A DNA stretch of 64,000 nt from an uncultured Nocardioides sp. GTDB lineage: Bacteria; Actinomycetota; Actinomycetes; Propionibacteriales; Nocardioidaceae. Positions 39,517-47,931 of the stretch are shown piece after piece (positions within the stretch are counted from its first letter, which is position 1; each line of letters opens with the position of its first letter). The position numbers were made by a program, and so were the translations under genes. The notes below the pieces were generated by a model. That model did not search any database and was not told the DNA's origin. It saw only the letters and a program-made list of their open reading frames with translations. The stretch is taken from positions 1 to 64,000 of the forward strand of contig NZ_CANKYS010000005.1 of assembly GCF_947488025.1 (NCBI RefSeq), in the 5' to 3' direction.

Positions 39517-42359
39517 GCCTGACCACCCGGCTGGCCGACGGCACCCTCGCGCAGCTTGCGCCGGTGCTGCTCGAGCACCACCAGCTCGCCGAACATCCGG
39601 TTGTAGTCGAGCGCCTGCTCGACGGGGTTGGTGCGCTGCAGGCGGGCCTTGACGTCGGCGATGCGGCGGGACGTGGTGAGCTCCTGGAGGCGGTAGACGT
39701 AGGCCACGGCGAACGTCGGGTTCGGGTCGGTCGTGCCGCGGACCGGCTCGACGGCGAGCTCGGTGACCGCCGCGGCGACCGCGGGATCGGTGGCCGAGCC
39801 GCGCACCTTGGCGGCCCAGCCCTGGTCGTCGACCCCGGCGACCGGCCCGCCGGCCGCCGTCACCGCCTCCCAGACCCCCTGGAAGGTCGGGTGGGTGAAG
39901 TCGGCGGTCGTCACGTGGGTCGTCGTGCGACCCACGCCGCCCGGGTGCTGGATGACCAGCTTGAGCAGCTCGCGCTCGATGAGGAAGCGGGGGTCGGACA
40001 GGCTCGGCAGGGCCGGACGAGCCGGCTCGGGCGTCTGCGCCGCCTCGGCTCCGCGGGCGGGCCGGCGCTCGTCCCTGGGGCCCGGGGTGGGCCGGTCGGC
40101 TGCGCGGCGCACCTCCGCGCGCACCTGGTCGAGGTCGACCCCCACCATGTGCGCGAGCTCGCGGGAGAACGTCTCGACCTTCGTCCGGTCACGGATGCTC
40201 GCCACCAGCCCGGCGGCGTCGCGCAGCGCGTCGACGCGGCCGTCGGCCCGGTCGAGGTCGTAGCGGGTCAGCACGTTGTCGAGGGCGAAGCGGTAGAGCG
40301 GCTGCCGGCTCGCGACCAGCTCGCGCACCGCCTCGTCGCCCTCCTTGAGGCGCAGGTCGCACGGGTCCATCCCCTCGGGGGCGACCGCGACGTAGGTCTG
40401 CGAGGCGAACACCTGGTCGCTGTCGAGCACCTTCATCGCCGCCTTCTGCCCGGCCGAGTCGCCGTCGAAGGTGAAGATCACCTCGCCGCTGGTCGTGCCG
40501 TGGTCGCCGAGGAAGCGACGCAGCACCCGCGCGTGGTCGGTGCCGAAGGCCGTGCCGCAGGAGGCCACCGCTGTCTTCACACCGGCGAGGTGGCAGGCCA
40601 TCACGTCGGTGTAGCCCTCCACGACCACGGCCTGCTGACTGTCCTTCATCGCGGTGCGCGCCAGGTCGATGCCGTAGAGCACGTGGCTCTTCTTGTAGAT
40701 CGCGGTCTCGGAGGTGTTGAGGTACTTCGCCTCGATGCGGTCGTCGTCGAAGATCCGGCGGGCACCGAAGCCGATCGTGTCGCCGTTGGCCTCACGGATC
40801 GGCCACACCAGCCGACCGCGGAAGCGGTCGTAGTGGGAGCGACCGAGGGCGACGAGGCCCGCGGCGACCGACTCCTCGTCGCTGATCCGCCGGCCGCGCA
40901 GGTGGCGCAGCAGCGCCTCGCCGTCACGGGGGGCGAAGCCCACGCCGAAGGTCGCCGCCGCGGCCTGGTCGAAGCCACGCTCGTGGAGGAACTGCCGCGC
41001 GACGACGGCGTCGCGGCCGCTGAGCTGCTCGGCGTAGAACTCCTGGGCGACCTTGTGCGCCTCGATCAGTCGGCCACGGGCCGGACCCCGCGGTCGTACG
41101 GGCTCGTCGTCACCGTCCTCGCGACGCAGCTGCACGCCGAACTTCTCCCCGAGCCGCTCGACGGCCTCGGTGAAGGTGAGGCCGTCGACCTTCATCAGGA
41201 AGGAGATGACGTCACCGCCCTCGCCGCAGCCGAAGCAGTTTCCGGTGAGGATGTTGTCCTCGAGTGTGAACGCGTGCGTCCCCGGAACCTCGGCGCAGAA
41301 CACCTCTTCCACCCGATCCGTCGACTCGACTGATCTGACCACCCAGCCGCGACGGGCGTAGTTCTTGTCGGCTGACACGAAACGCTCGCGGTGCTGGTCC
41401 AGCAGGAAGAAGTTCTCGCGCAGGTCCTCGTTCACGAGATGGATGCGAAACAGGTCGGACGGTTCTCGGCCGTCGAAGCCCACGCGGCTTTGAACCGTGA
41501 CGCCATACGTCCCGATCCCCAGTCGCGTGCAGACGTCACGCACGAACTCCAGGTTCTCGCGGGTCGCGGAGCTGAGGATGACCGTGCCGTCTGCCGCCAC
41601 GCAGCCGTCTGCGGCGAAGTAGCCGGCGAGCCAGCCGTAGAGGTAGGACGTCGACTCGTCCAGGGGCGGCGTCTTCTTGAAGAACGCCGGGAGGTCAAGG
41701 ACGATCATGTTGTCGTCCTTCATGGCCGTGTGGCTCTGCGGGAACCACTTGAGCATCGCCATGTCCTTGGGTGGGCACAGCTGGGCCAGTGATCCAGTGC
41801 CGTGCCTCGTACCGTCACCGAAGGTGAACCCGTGGGCGATACCGAAGGGAGAGGGCCGCGTGCGGCCGATCGTTGTCCGCGGGAAGACCGAGGCAAGACG
41901 ATCGCCTGGCTTGAGGTCCTTCGTCAGCACTTCGCGTCGCGACGTGCGTCGGCGTCCGCTTCGGACGAACCAACGGTGCTCGTCGGTCGCGAAGATCTCC
42001 TTCACCTGGCGGTTGCGCGTGACCGTGAGCTTGAGGAGCGGCTGCGTGCCGTACGAGCGGAACGGTGCGTCGACCCATCTGCCGTCACCTCCGAGCACTC
42101 GATGCACCCCGCCGGCCAGATCGGCGATGGCCGTGACACCGCGGTCGGTGACGACGCGTGTCTCGCCCGCCAGGCAGTGGAAGAACTGGCGGGCGGGGTT
42201 GACGTTGAACGACGGCGTCTTCTCGTCGTGGAACGGGCAGAGCCCCTTCAGCGACCCGCCGCCGGCACGCTTGAGCGTGACGTAGCCCGACACCACGTCG
42301 TCGATCCGCGCCTTCTCGCGCACCTCGGCGATGTCGTCGTCGCGAATCCGGCCTGCCAC
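39513..42359 (-). CDS. dnaG: DNA primase DnaG, interrupted by an intein
   Basis: 948 codons in total, about 635 in the mature primase. It starts at the GTG at 42359 (VAGRIRDDDIAEVREKARID), the normal DnaG N-terminus; longer frames run into upstream sequence. The zinc finger reads CPFH (41-44), then H61, then the intein, then CFGCGEGGD (375-383). The Toprim motifs EGYTDVMACH and FTFDGDSAGQKAA are intact, and a DnaB-binding helical C-terminus follows. It makes RNA primers at the fork. Function depends on protein splicing, since the finger cysteines are split. Confidence 0.9.
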   Translation of the reverse strand: MAGRIRDDDIAEVREKARIDDVVSGYVTLKRAGGGSLKGLCPFHDEKTPSFNVNPARQFFHCLAGETRVVTDRGVTAIADLAGGVHRVLGGDGRWVDAPFRSYGTQPLLKLTVTRNRQVKEIFATDEHRWFVRSGRRRTSRREVLTKDLKPGDRLASVFPRTTIGRTRPSPFGIAHGFTFGDGTRHGTGSLAQLCPPKDMAMLKWFPQSHTAMKDDNMIVLDLPAFFKKTPPLDESTSYLYGWLAGYFAADGCVAADGTVILSSATRENLEFVRDVCTRLGIGTYGVTVQSRVGFDGREPSDLFRIHLVNEDLRENFFLLDQHRERFVSADKNYARRGWVVRSVESTDRVEEVFCAEVPGTHAFTLEDNILTGNCFGCGEGGDVISFLMKVDGLTFTEAVERLGEKFGVQLRREDGDDEPVRPRGPARGRLIEAHKVAQEFYAEQLSGRDAVVARQFLHERGFDQAAAATFGVGFAPRDGEALLRHLRGRRISDEESVAAGLVALGRSHYDRFRGRLVWPIREANGDTIGFGARRIFDDDRIEAKYLNTSETAIYKKSHVLYGIDLARTAMKDSQQAVVVEGYTDVMACHLAGVKTAVASCGTAFGTDHARVLRRFLGDHGTTSGEVIFTFDGDSAGQKAAMKVLDSDQVFASQTYVAVAPEGMDPCDLRLKEGDEAVRELVASRQPLYRFALDNVLTRYDLDRADGRVDALRDAAGLVASIRDRTKVETFSRELAHMVGVDLDQVRAEVRRAADRPTPGPRDERRPARGAEAAQTPEPARPALPSLSDPRFLIERELLKLVIQHPGGVGRTTTHVTTADFTHPTFQGVWEAVTAAGGPVAGVDDQGWAAKVRGSATDPAVAAAVTELAVEPVRGTTDPNPTFAVAYVYRLQELTTSRRIADVKARLQRTNPVEQALDYNRMFGELVVLEQHRRKLREGAVGQPGGQA
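41238..42176 (-). mobile_element. DnaG intein with LAGLIDADG endonuclease
   Basis: 313 residues, C62 to N374 of the precursor. Block A is CLAGETRVVTDRG, block B TDEHRWF, the endonuclease motif LYGWLAGYFAADGCVA (LAGLIDADG type), block F VFCAEVPGTHAFTLED and block G ILTGN followed by Cys+1. The penultimate residue is Gly rather than the usual His. The insertion point is between H61 and the third zinc-ligand cysteine (CFGC), which serves as the +1 nucleophile. Confidence 0.85.
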
Positions 42360-42499
42360 GTCGGGGAGTCTACGGGCGCCCTCCCACGACCACCGGGGAG
42401 TCTCCACAACGGCCTCGACCACCCCCCGTGCTGGGGTCCAGCCACCCCTTGGGGCGTACGTCGCTGGTGCCCCGCCCGCGGGTCTGGGAAGGTCGAAAC

Positions 42500-42907
42500 A
42501 TGACTGCTCAGCACGGCGCGCCAGAGAGTCAGACCCTCGGCGCTCTCGTCCACCAGCTCACCCAGCAGGTCCCCGAGCTGATCCGCTCGGAGATGCGCCT
42601 CGCGCAGGCGGAGGTCGCCGAGAAGGGCAAGCGCGCAGGAGTCGGGGTCGGCATGTTCAGCGTCGCCGGCCTGCTCGCCTTCTTCGCGTTCGGATCGCTG
42701 GTGGCCACCGCCATCCTCGCCCTCGCGCTCGTCGTCGATGCCTGGCTGGCCGCCCTCGTGGTGGCGCTCGTCCTGCTCGCCGGCGCTGCCGTGGCCGGTC
42801 TCGTCGGCCGGAACAAGGTGGCCGAGGCCGGCCCTCCGGCTCCGGAGCGGGCCATCGAGGGCCTCAAGGAGGACCTCGCCACCGTGAAGGGAGACCACCA
42901 TGGATGA
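42500..42907 (+). CDS. Phage-holin-3-like membrane protein (actinobacterial holin-X)
   Basis: 135 aa from the ATG at 42500, preceded by GGGAAGG. An amphipathic N-terminal helix (LVHQLTQQVPELIRSEMRLA) is followed by two membrane helices (about residues 55-78 and 82-106) and a charged tail. This matches the Phage_holin_3_6 / DUF1469 type common in actinobacteria beside DUF3618 and YtxH-like genes. It overlaps the next gene by 8 bases. Function is probably envelope or stress-related rather than lysis. Confidence 0.8.
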   Translation: MTAQHGAPESQTLGALVHQLTQQVPELIRSEMRLAQAEVAEKGKRAGVGVGMFSVAGLLAFFAFGSLVATAILALALVVDAWLAALVVALVLLAGAAVAGLVGRNKVAEAGPPAPERAIEGLKEDLATVKGDHHG

Positions 42908-43190
42908 CCGGACGCCCGGCACCGCCCCGGACGGGGTGGCCAGGGAGCCGAAGACCCCCGAGCAGCTCGAGGCGGAGATCGCCCGACAGCGCGAGCAGCT
43001 GGCCGGCACGGTCGACCAGCTCGCCGCCAAGCTCGACGTGAAGTCGCAGGCCCAGCAGAAGGTGGCCTCGCTCAAGGACGCTGCCACGACCGACGACGGC
43101 AAGCCGCGCACCGAGGTGCTCGCCGCCGCCGGCTCGCTCGTCGCGATGGCCGTGGTGCTGCTGCTGTGGCGGCGCCGCGGCAACGGATGA
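42900..43190 (+). CDS. DUF3618 membrane protein
   Basis: 96 aa. The DUF3618 pattern EQLEAEIARQREQLAGTVDQ (about residues 20-40) with DVKSQAQQKV is followed by one membrane helix (about 73-90) and a short basic end (WRRRGNG). Proteins of this family occur between holin-X-like and YtxH-like genes. The ATG overlaps the upstream stop. Confidence 0.8.
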   Translation: MDDRTPGTAPDGVAREPKTPEQLEAEIARQREQLAGTVDQLAAKLDVKSQAQQKVASLKDAATTDDGKPRTEVLAAAGSLVAMAVVLLLWRRRGNG

Positions 43191-43237
43191 GCCGACCGTT
43201 CATCCGCACCGAAGCCAGAACAGGGAAGGGAGACCCC

Positions 43238-43564
43238 ATGAAGAAGCTCATGCTGCTCGTCGCCGGAGGTGTCGGCTACGTGCTCGGCACCCGTGCCGGA
43301 CGGGAGCGCTACGAACAGATCAAGAAGGCGGCCACCCGCGTGAAGGAGGACCCTCGGGTCCAGGAGAAGGCGCACCAGGCCGCCGACCTCGCCAAGGACA
43401 AGGCCCCGGTGGTGAAGGACAAGGTGGCCTCGGCCGCCAGCACGGCTGCCGACAAGGTGACCCCGTCGGGCAACGGTGACCACCGCTCCGACCTCGAGGA
43501 GCAGCTGCACCCCGACAGCACGGCGCGGCAGGACGACCCCTACCCCCAGGGCAACCTGCCGTAG
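43238..43564 (+). CDS. YtxH-like stress-associated protein
   Basis: 108 aa. N-terminal membrane-associated segment with a glycine pattern (MLLVAGGVGYVLGTRAGRER), then Lys/Ala-rich helical repeats (KDKAPVVKDKVASAASTAAD), as in YtxH/LEA-like proteins. Strong ribosome site GGGAAGGGAG. Third gene of the small membrane-protein set. Its end faces dgt, with a shared hairpin between. Confidence 0.7.
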   Translation: MKKLMLLVAGGVGYVLGTRAGRERYEQIKKAATRVKEDPRVQEKAHQAADLAKDKAPVVKDKVASAASTAADKVTPSGNGDHRSDLEEQLHPDSTARQDDPYPQGNLP

Positions 43565-43585
43565 GTCGTCACCTGCACGCCTCGT

Positions 43586-43620
43586 CGACGGGGTCCGCGC
43601 CTTCGGGCCGGGCCCCGTCG
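43586..43620. terminator. Bidirectional hairpin between the YtxH-like gene and dgt
   Basis: CGACGGGG (43586-43593) pairs with CCCCGTCG (43613-43620), with additional inner GC pairing around CTTCGG. It lies exactly between two convergent stop codons. Confidence 0.65.
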
Positions 43621-44889
43621 TCACGCCAGCGCAGCGTGGCGCGCGACGGCGCTGGCGTCGGTCAGTGACGCGACCTGGTCGATGACCACCCGTCGCCGGC
43701 CGGCGTCGTCGCCTGCGCGCTCCCAGTCCTCGACGAAGACCGGGTCCAGGGCGTCGACCCCGCGCGCCCACAACCCCTCGACGAGCTCGGCGACGAGCTG
43801 GCGCTGTCGCTCCATCAGGGCAACCCGGTCGTCGGCCTGCATGACGTAGTGGGCGGCGATCCCCTTGAGCACCCCGATCTCGACCTCGGTCGCACCCGGT
43901 ACGACGAGGTCGGCGCGGTGCCGCACCGGCGGCTCCCCCGCCGTCGCGGCGAACGTCGCCTGCTGCACGCTGCCGCAGAAGCGGCCGATGAGGTCGCTGG
44001 TGAGGTTCTTGATCGCGGCGAGGCTGCGCCGGCTGCCGTCGTAGGACGACCGGGGCCAGCTGCCCACGGCCCGCAGGTCGGCCAGCGCCGCGTCGAGCGC
44101 GTCGTCGTCGATCCCGGGCAGGTACCAGGAGCGCACGGTCTCCCACAGGGCGTCGCGGTCGAGCCGGGTCAGGTCGAGGCGTCCGGCGACGATGCCGTCC
44201 TCGACGTCGTGCACCGAGTAGGCGACGTCGTCGGCCAGGTCCATGACCTGGGCCTCGAGGCAGCGCCGGCGCCCCTCGACCCCGACCCGCACCCAGTCGA
44301 AGACGGGTCGGTCGTCGTCGTAGACGCCGAACTTCACGACCACCCGTGGGGTGCCGTCGGCGTGCACGCCGTGCGGGCCGGTGGCCTCTGCGCGCGCCCA
44401 GGGGTACTTCGTGCAGGCGTCGAGGGTCGCGCGGGTGAGGTTGAGCCCGACCGATCGACCCTCGGCGTCGAAGGTCTTCGACTCGAGCCGGGTGAGCAGG
44501 CGCAGGGTCTGCGCGTTGCCCTCGAAGCCGCCGCAGTCGACGCTGAGCCCGGCGAGCACCCGCTCGCCGTTGTGGCCGAACGGCGGGTGCCCGAGGTCGT
44601 GCGCGAGCGCCGCGGTCTCGGCGATGTCGGGGTGGGTGCCGATGGCACGGGCCAGGTCGCGGGCGACCTGGGCCACCTCGAGGCTGTGGGTGAGGCGGTT
44701 GCGGACGAAGTCGTCGGTCTGCGGACCGACGACCTGGGTCTTGGCCGCGAGCCGGCGCGACGCCGCCGCGTGGACGACGCGCGCCCGGTCGCGCTCGAAC
44801 GCCAGGCGCACCGGCGCCTCCACCCGCTTGGGCGGCTCGGCGACGATGCGCTCGCGCGCCGAGTCGTCGTACGGGTCCTCGATGCTCAT
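43621..44889 (-). CDS. dgt: Deoxyguanosinetriphosphate triphosphohydrolase-like protein
   Basis: 422 aa. HD-domain dNTPase: RNRLTHSLEVAQVARDLARA (first His) and ALAHDLGHPPFGHNGE (HD pair and Gly-His) near residues 65-105, and LADDVAYSVHDVEDGI later with the second Asp. It hydrolyses dGTP or other dNTPs to nucleoside and triphosphate. It lies upstream of dnaG in the same direction, a frequent actinobacterial pairing, but here the three-gene membrane set lies between them. Start ATG at 44889. Confidence 0.88.
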   Translation of the reverse strand: MSIEDPYDDSARERIVAEPPKRVEAPVRLAFERDRARVVHAAASRRLAAKTQVVGPQTDDFVRNRLTHSLEVAQVARDLARAIGTHPDIAETAALAHDLGHPPFGHNGERVLAGLSVDCGGFEGNAQTLRLLTRLESKTFDAEGRSVGLNLTRATLDACTKYPWARAEATGPHGVHADGTPRVVVKFGVYDDDRPVFDWVRVGVEGRRRCLEAQVMDLADDVAYSVHDVEDGIVAGRLDLTRLDRDALWETVRSWYLPGIDDDALDAALADLRAVGSWPRSSYDGSRRSLAAIKNLTSDLIGRFCGSVQQATFAATAGEPPVRHRADLVVPGATEVEIGVLKGIAAHYVMQADDRVALMERQRQLVAELVEGLWARGVDALDPVFVEDWERAGDDAGRRRVVIDQVASLTDASAVARHAALA

Positions 44890-44937
44890 CGGCCGGTCAG
44901 CCTAGCGAGCGCCGCGGACGCAGAGGACGTCCCCGGC

Positions 44938-45969
44938 TCAGTAGACCGAGACGTGCACGTGGTCGTAGTGGTTCGCCGTGCTCGAGCCGCGGTCCGGCAT
45001 TGCGCGCCAGCCCTCGCCGGAACGCTGCACGGACCAGATGTTCTGGGCGTGGATCACGTAGTTGACCCCCAGCGCTGCGGCGTTGGCGCGAACGAACTCC
45101 GCGACGGCCCAGCCGGTGGCGCCGCTGACCATGATGTCGACCGCGCGACCGAGGGGATGATCACCGCCACCGCCACGGAGAGTGCCGTAGGTGGAGATGC
45201 TCGGCCAGTTGGCGCACACGGCCTCGTGCACCTTCTGGATGTTGACGCCGGCACCACCAGCTGAGGTGCCGTTGCTGCAGGCGCCGCCCAGGCTGGGGCC
45301 CGCAGACTTCGCCTGGACCTCGGGCTGGGCCTCGGGCTCGGGCTTCGGCTTCTTGGCGCTGAGGTAGTCGGAGGTGACCCAGCGGGACTGGCCGTCGATG
45401 ACGACCTGGGTGCGACCCCGCTGCTTGCGACCGGTGACGGACACCTGCTTGAGGGCGTCGATGACGCCCAGCTTGTCGGCCTTGTCGGTCGGGCCGTCCC
45501 AGAGGTTGAGCAGGTCGGTGGTCCAGACCTTGTCGTCCAGCTTCTTGGCGAGCTGGCGGGCCTTCTTGTCCACGCTGATGTCCTTGCGCGCGGCGGACTC
45601 GGCCTTCGCGGCGGTGCGGATCTGCGAGCGGGACACAGTGGTGCCCTCCGCGCGGCGGCGCAGCGTGGTGTCGTCCACCGTGCTGTCGGCGGACGTGCCG
45701 GTGACCGGCTGCGACGTGCCGGACGAGGCCAGCAGGTTGTCGTTGGTCGCCGGCTCTGCGGCGAGGACGCCCATGGTCACCGCGGACAGCGTCGCCACGA
45801 CGGCGAGCGGTGCGGAGACGAGGACGGAACGGGGGATCCGAGACGGACGGGGGGTGGTAGCAGGGGCTTCCCGCTTGTGGCGATGCTGAGCCACAGCGCT
45901 GATCCTTTGCGGTTGCTGTCGGGGGACGTTGCGCCGAACCACGAGCCCGGAAACGGGGGAAGAACTCAT
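44938..45969 (-). CDS. Secreted M15-like peptidoglycan hydrolase candidate
   Basis: 343 aa from the ATG at 45969. It has a long basic N-terminus and a signal/membrane helix (about residues 50-70, LVSAPLAVVATLSAVTMGVL), a linker with Lys/Ala-rich helices and an SH3-like section (VTSDYLSAKK). The C-terminal domain contains GGDHPLGRAVDIMVSG and NHYDHVHVSVY, the His/Asp metal-ligand pattern of M15/VanY-like peptidases. It probably trims peptide cross-links in the wall. The 127-nt leader is long enough for RNA control. Confidence 0.75.
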   Translation of the reverse strand: MSSSPVSGLVVRRNVPRQQPQRISAVAQHRHKREAPATTPRPSRIPRSVLVSAPLAVVATLSAVTMGVLAAEPATNDNLLASSGTSQPVTGTSADSTVDDTTLRRRAEGTTVSRSQIRTAAKAESAARKDISVDKKARQLAKKLDDKVWTTDLLNLWDGPTDKADKLGVIDALKQVSVTGRKQRGRTQVVIDGQSRWVTSDYLSAKKPKPEPEAQPEVQAKSAGPSLGGACSNGTSAGGAGVNIQKVHEAVCANWPSISTYGTLRGGGGDHPLGRAVDIMVSGATGWAVAEFVRANAAALGVNYVIHAQNIWSVQRSGEGWRAMPDRGSSTANHYDHVHVSVY

Positions 45970-46096
45970 GCCCACGTCGACGCGATCCACGAGTGAAGCA
46001 CAGGATTCTCGGCCTGTCCCAATCTCCCCCGGTAAATTTCGGCGTGTTCCGGCTCACCCGACGACGGATACCTGCGGACGACGCGCGGCGTGCCGC

Positions 46097-47236
46097 TCAG
46101 CCTCCGGTGGTCTCGTCGACGTCCTCGCGCAGGTGTGCGCCCCGGCCGTCGGTGTCGTCGAGCCACCCCTCGGGGAGCACGACCTTCTTGCGCGGGGCGC
46201 CCTGCCGCCCGCGCGGGGTGCCGAGCTCGCGCTCGGGGAACGGCGCGTCGTCGTCGAGCCCGGCCAGGAGCTCGTCGAGGGAGGCCAGGGAGTCGACGAG
46301 GGCCAGCTGGTGGCGCAGCTCGCCACCCGCCGGGAAGCCCTTGAGGTACCAGGTGATGTGCTTGCGGAACTCCTTGCAGCCGCGCTCCTCGCCCATGTGT
46401 TCGGAGAGCAGCTCGGCGTGGCGGCGCATCATGGCCTTCACCTCGCCGAGGGTCGGCAGCGTGGCGACGTCCTCCCCGTGGAAGGCCGCGGCCAGGTCGC
46501 GGAACAGCCACGGCCGACCGAGGCAGCCGCGACCGACGACCACACCGGCAGCGCCGGTCTGCTCGACCATGCGCAGGGCGTCGGACGCCTCCCAGATGTC
46601 GCCGTTGCCGAGGACGGGGATGTCGACGTGGTCGACGAGGGCCGCGATGGCGTCCCAGTCGGCCTCACCGGAGTAGGCCTGCTGGACCGTGCGTCCGTGC
46701 AGGGCGATCGCGGCGACGCCGCTCTCCTGGGCGATGCGCCCGGCGTCGAGGTACGTCAGGTGGTCGTCGTCGAGGCCCTTGCGGGTCTTCATCGTCACCG
46801 GGACGTCGTACGGCGCTGCGGCGGCGACCGCGTGCTCGAGAACCTCGCCGAGGAGCCCCCGCTTCCACGGGAGGGCTCCCCCGCCGCCCTTGCGCGTGAC
46901 CTTGGGCACCGGGCAGCCGAAGTTGAGGTCGACGTGGGCGACGCCGTGGTCGGCGCAGAGGATCTCGACCGCCTTGCCGATGTAGACGGGGTCGGTGCCG
47001 TAGAGCTGCACGGAGCGCACCGACTCCAGCTCGTCGAAGACCAGCATCTTCTTCGTGGTCTCGTCGCCCTCGACGAGGCCGCGGCTGGTGATCATCTCGC
47101 AGACGTAGAGGCCCGCGCCCTGCTCGGCGCAGAGGCGGCGGTAGGCAGCGTTGGTGATGCCGGCCATCGGCGCGAGGACGACCGGGGTGTCGACGCGCAG
47201 CGAGCCCAGGGTGAGGGAGTCGGGCACGACGGTCAT
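46097..47236 (-). CDS. dus: tRNA-dihydrouridine synthase (DusB type)
   Basis: 379 aa from the ATG at 47236. FMN-binding TIM barrel: VVLAPMAGITNAAYRRL near the start, the catalytic Cys in LNFGCPVPKVTRKGGGGAL (about 108), TMKTRKG, IALHGRT and PVLGNGDIW strands, then the C-terminal helical domain. It reduces specific uridines in tRNA D-loops using NADPH. The frame to 47560 is an upstream shadow. Confidence 0.9.
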   Translation of the reverse strand: MTVVPDSLTLGSLRVDTPVVLAPMAGITNAAYRRLCAEQGAGLYVCEMITSRGLVEGDETTKKMLVFDELESVRSVQLYGTDPVYIGKAVEILCADHGVAHVDLNFGCPVPKVTRKGGGGALPWKRGLLGEVLEHAVAAAAPYDVPVTMKTRKGLDDDHLTYLDAGRIAQESGVAAIALHGRTVQQAYSGEADWDAIAALVDHVDIPVLGNGDIWEASDALRMVEQTGAAGVVVGRGCLGRPWLFRDLAAAFHGEDVATLPTLGEVKAMMRRHAELLSEHMGEERGCKEFRKHITWYLKGFPAGGELRHQLALVDSLASLDELLAGLDDDAPFPERELGTPRGRQGAPRKKVVLPEGWLDDTDGRGAHLREDVDETTGG

Positions 47237-47273
47237 GGCTCCATTGTCGAGCCCCCGGGAGAGTCGGCCCAAA

Positions 47274-47906
47274 TCACCGTCCGGGGCCCTGGCGGACCCT
47301 GGGCGGACCCGACACGTCGCCGGCCCAGGTGATGGGGTCGTAGCCCTCGGTGGGCTCGAAGACCATGTCCTCGATGCGAGCACCGTCCGGCGCGAGGTAG
47401 ACCAGGCACATCTCCGCGCTCGCTCCGGCCTCGAACGGCTCCGGCAGCGGTCCGCTCTGGCAGGGCGTGAAGTCGCCACCCACGGTCCAGGGTGCCCCCA
47501 GTCTCCCCCGGTCGTCGCGGAGGTAGAGCGGGACGGCCTGTCCGGCGAGGTCGGTCCCACCGACGTTGGTCACCGCCACGCTGACGAAGTAGGGACGGGC
47601 TTCCTGCATCGAGTCGCCGAGCGCCCAACCGTCGAAGACGGATGCCCGCCGCTCCTGCACGGTCTCCACCGTCAGGTCGAGCGCGCCGGTGAGGTCGCTG
47701 GCGGGCTTCCACACGAGCGTGGCTTCGTCGCCGTGCTCCAGGGCCGTCCCGGGCTCGGTGGCGTTCACCCCGTCGGGCTCCTCCGCCGCAGCCGGCGCCG
47801 GACGTGGTGGCGCCGGACGTGGCTCCGCGTCACCGCCGCCGCAGGCCGCCAGCGCCGCAGCCAGGCCCGTCGCGAGGAAGGTCGCGAAGACCACCGAGCG
47901 CAGCAT
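47274..47906 (-). CDS. Lipoprotein with a DUF4352-like beta domain
   Basis: 210 aa from the ATG at 47906. Lipobox ALAAC (Cys at about residue 22) and a Pro/Ala-rich linker (PRPAPPRPAPAAAEEPDG). The body is a beta-sandwich like those of surface lipoproteins (YFVSVAVTNVGGTDLAG, LYLRDDRGRLG). Binding partner unknown. It is leftward, between dus and glyS. Confidence 0.7.
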   Translation of the reverse strand: MLRSVVFATFLATGLAAALAACGGGDAEPRPAPPRPAPAAAEEPDGVNATEPGTALEHGDEATLVWKPASDLTGALDLTVETVQERRASVFDGWALGDSMQEARPYFVSVAVTNVGGTDLAGQAVPLYLRDDRGRLGAPWTVGGDFTPCQSGPLPEPFEAGASAEMCLVYLAPDGARIEDMVFEPTEGYDPITWAGDVSGPPRVRQGPGR

Positions 47907-47931
47907 GCCGCCATGGTGGCACGCCGCGGCG

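Noticed and set aside
38919..41333. 804-codon plus-strand frame opposite dnaG
   Set aside because: Antisense shadow of dnaG with Arg- and Gly-rich composition; dnaG motifs are clear on the other strand.
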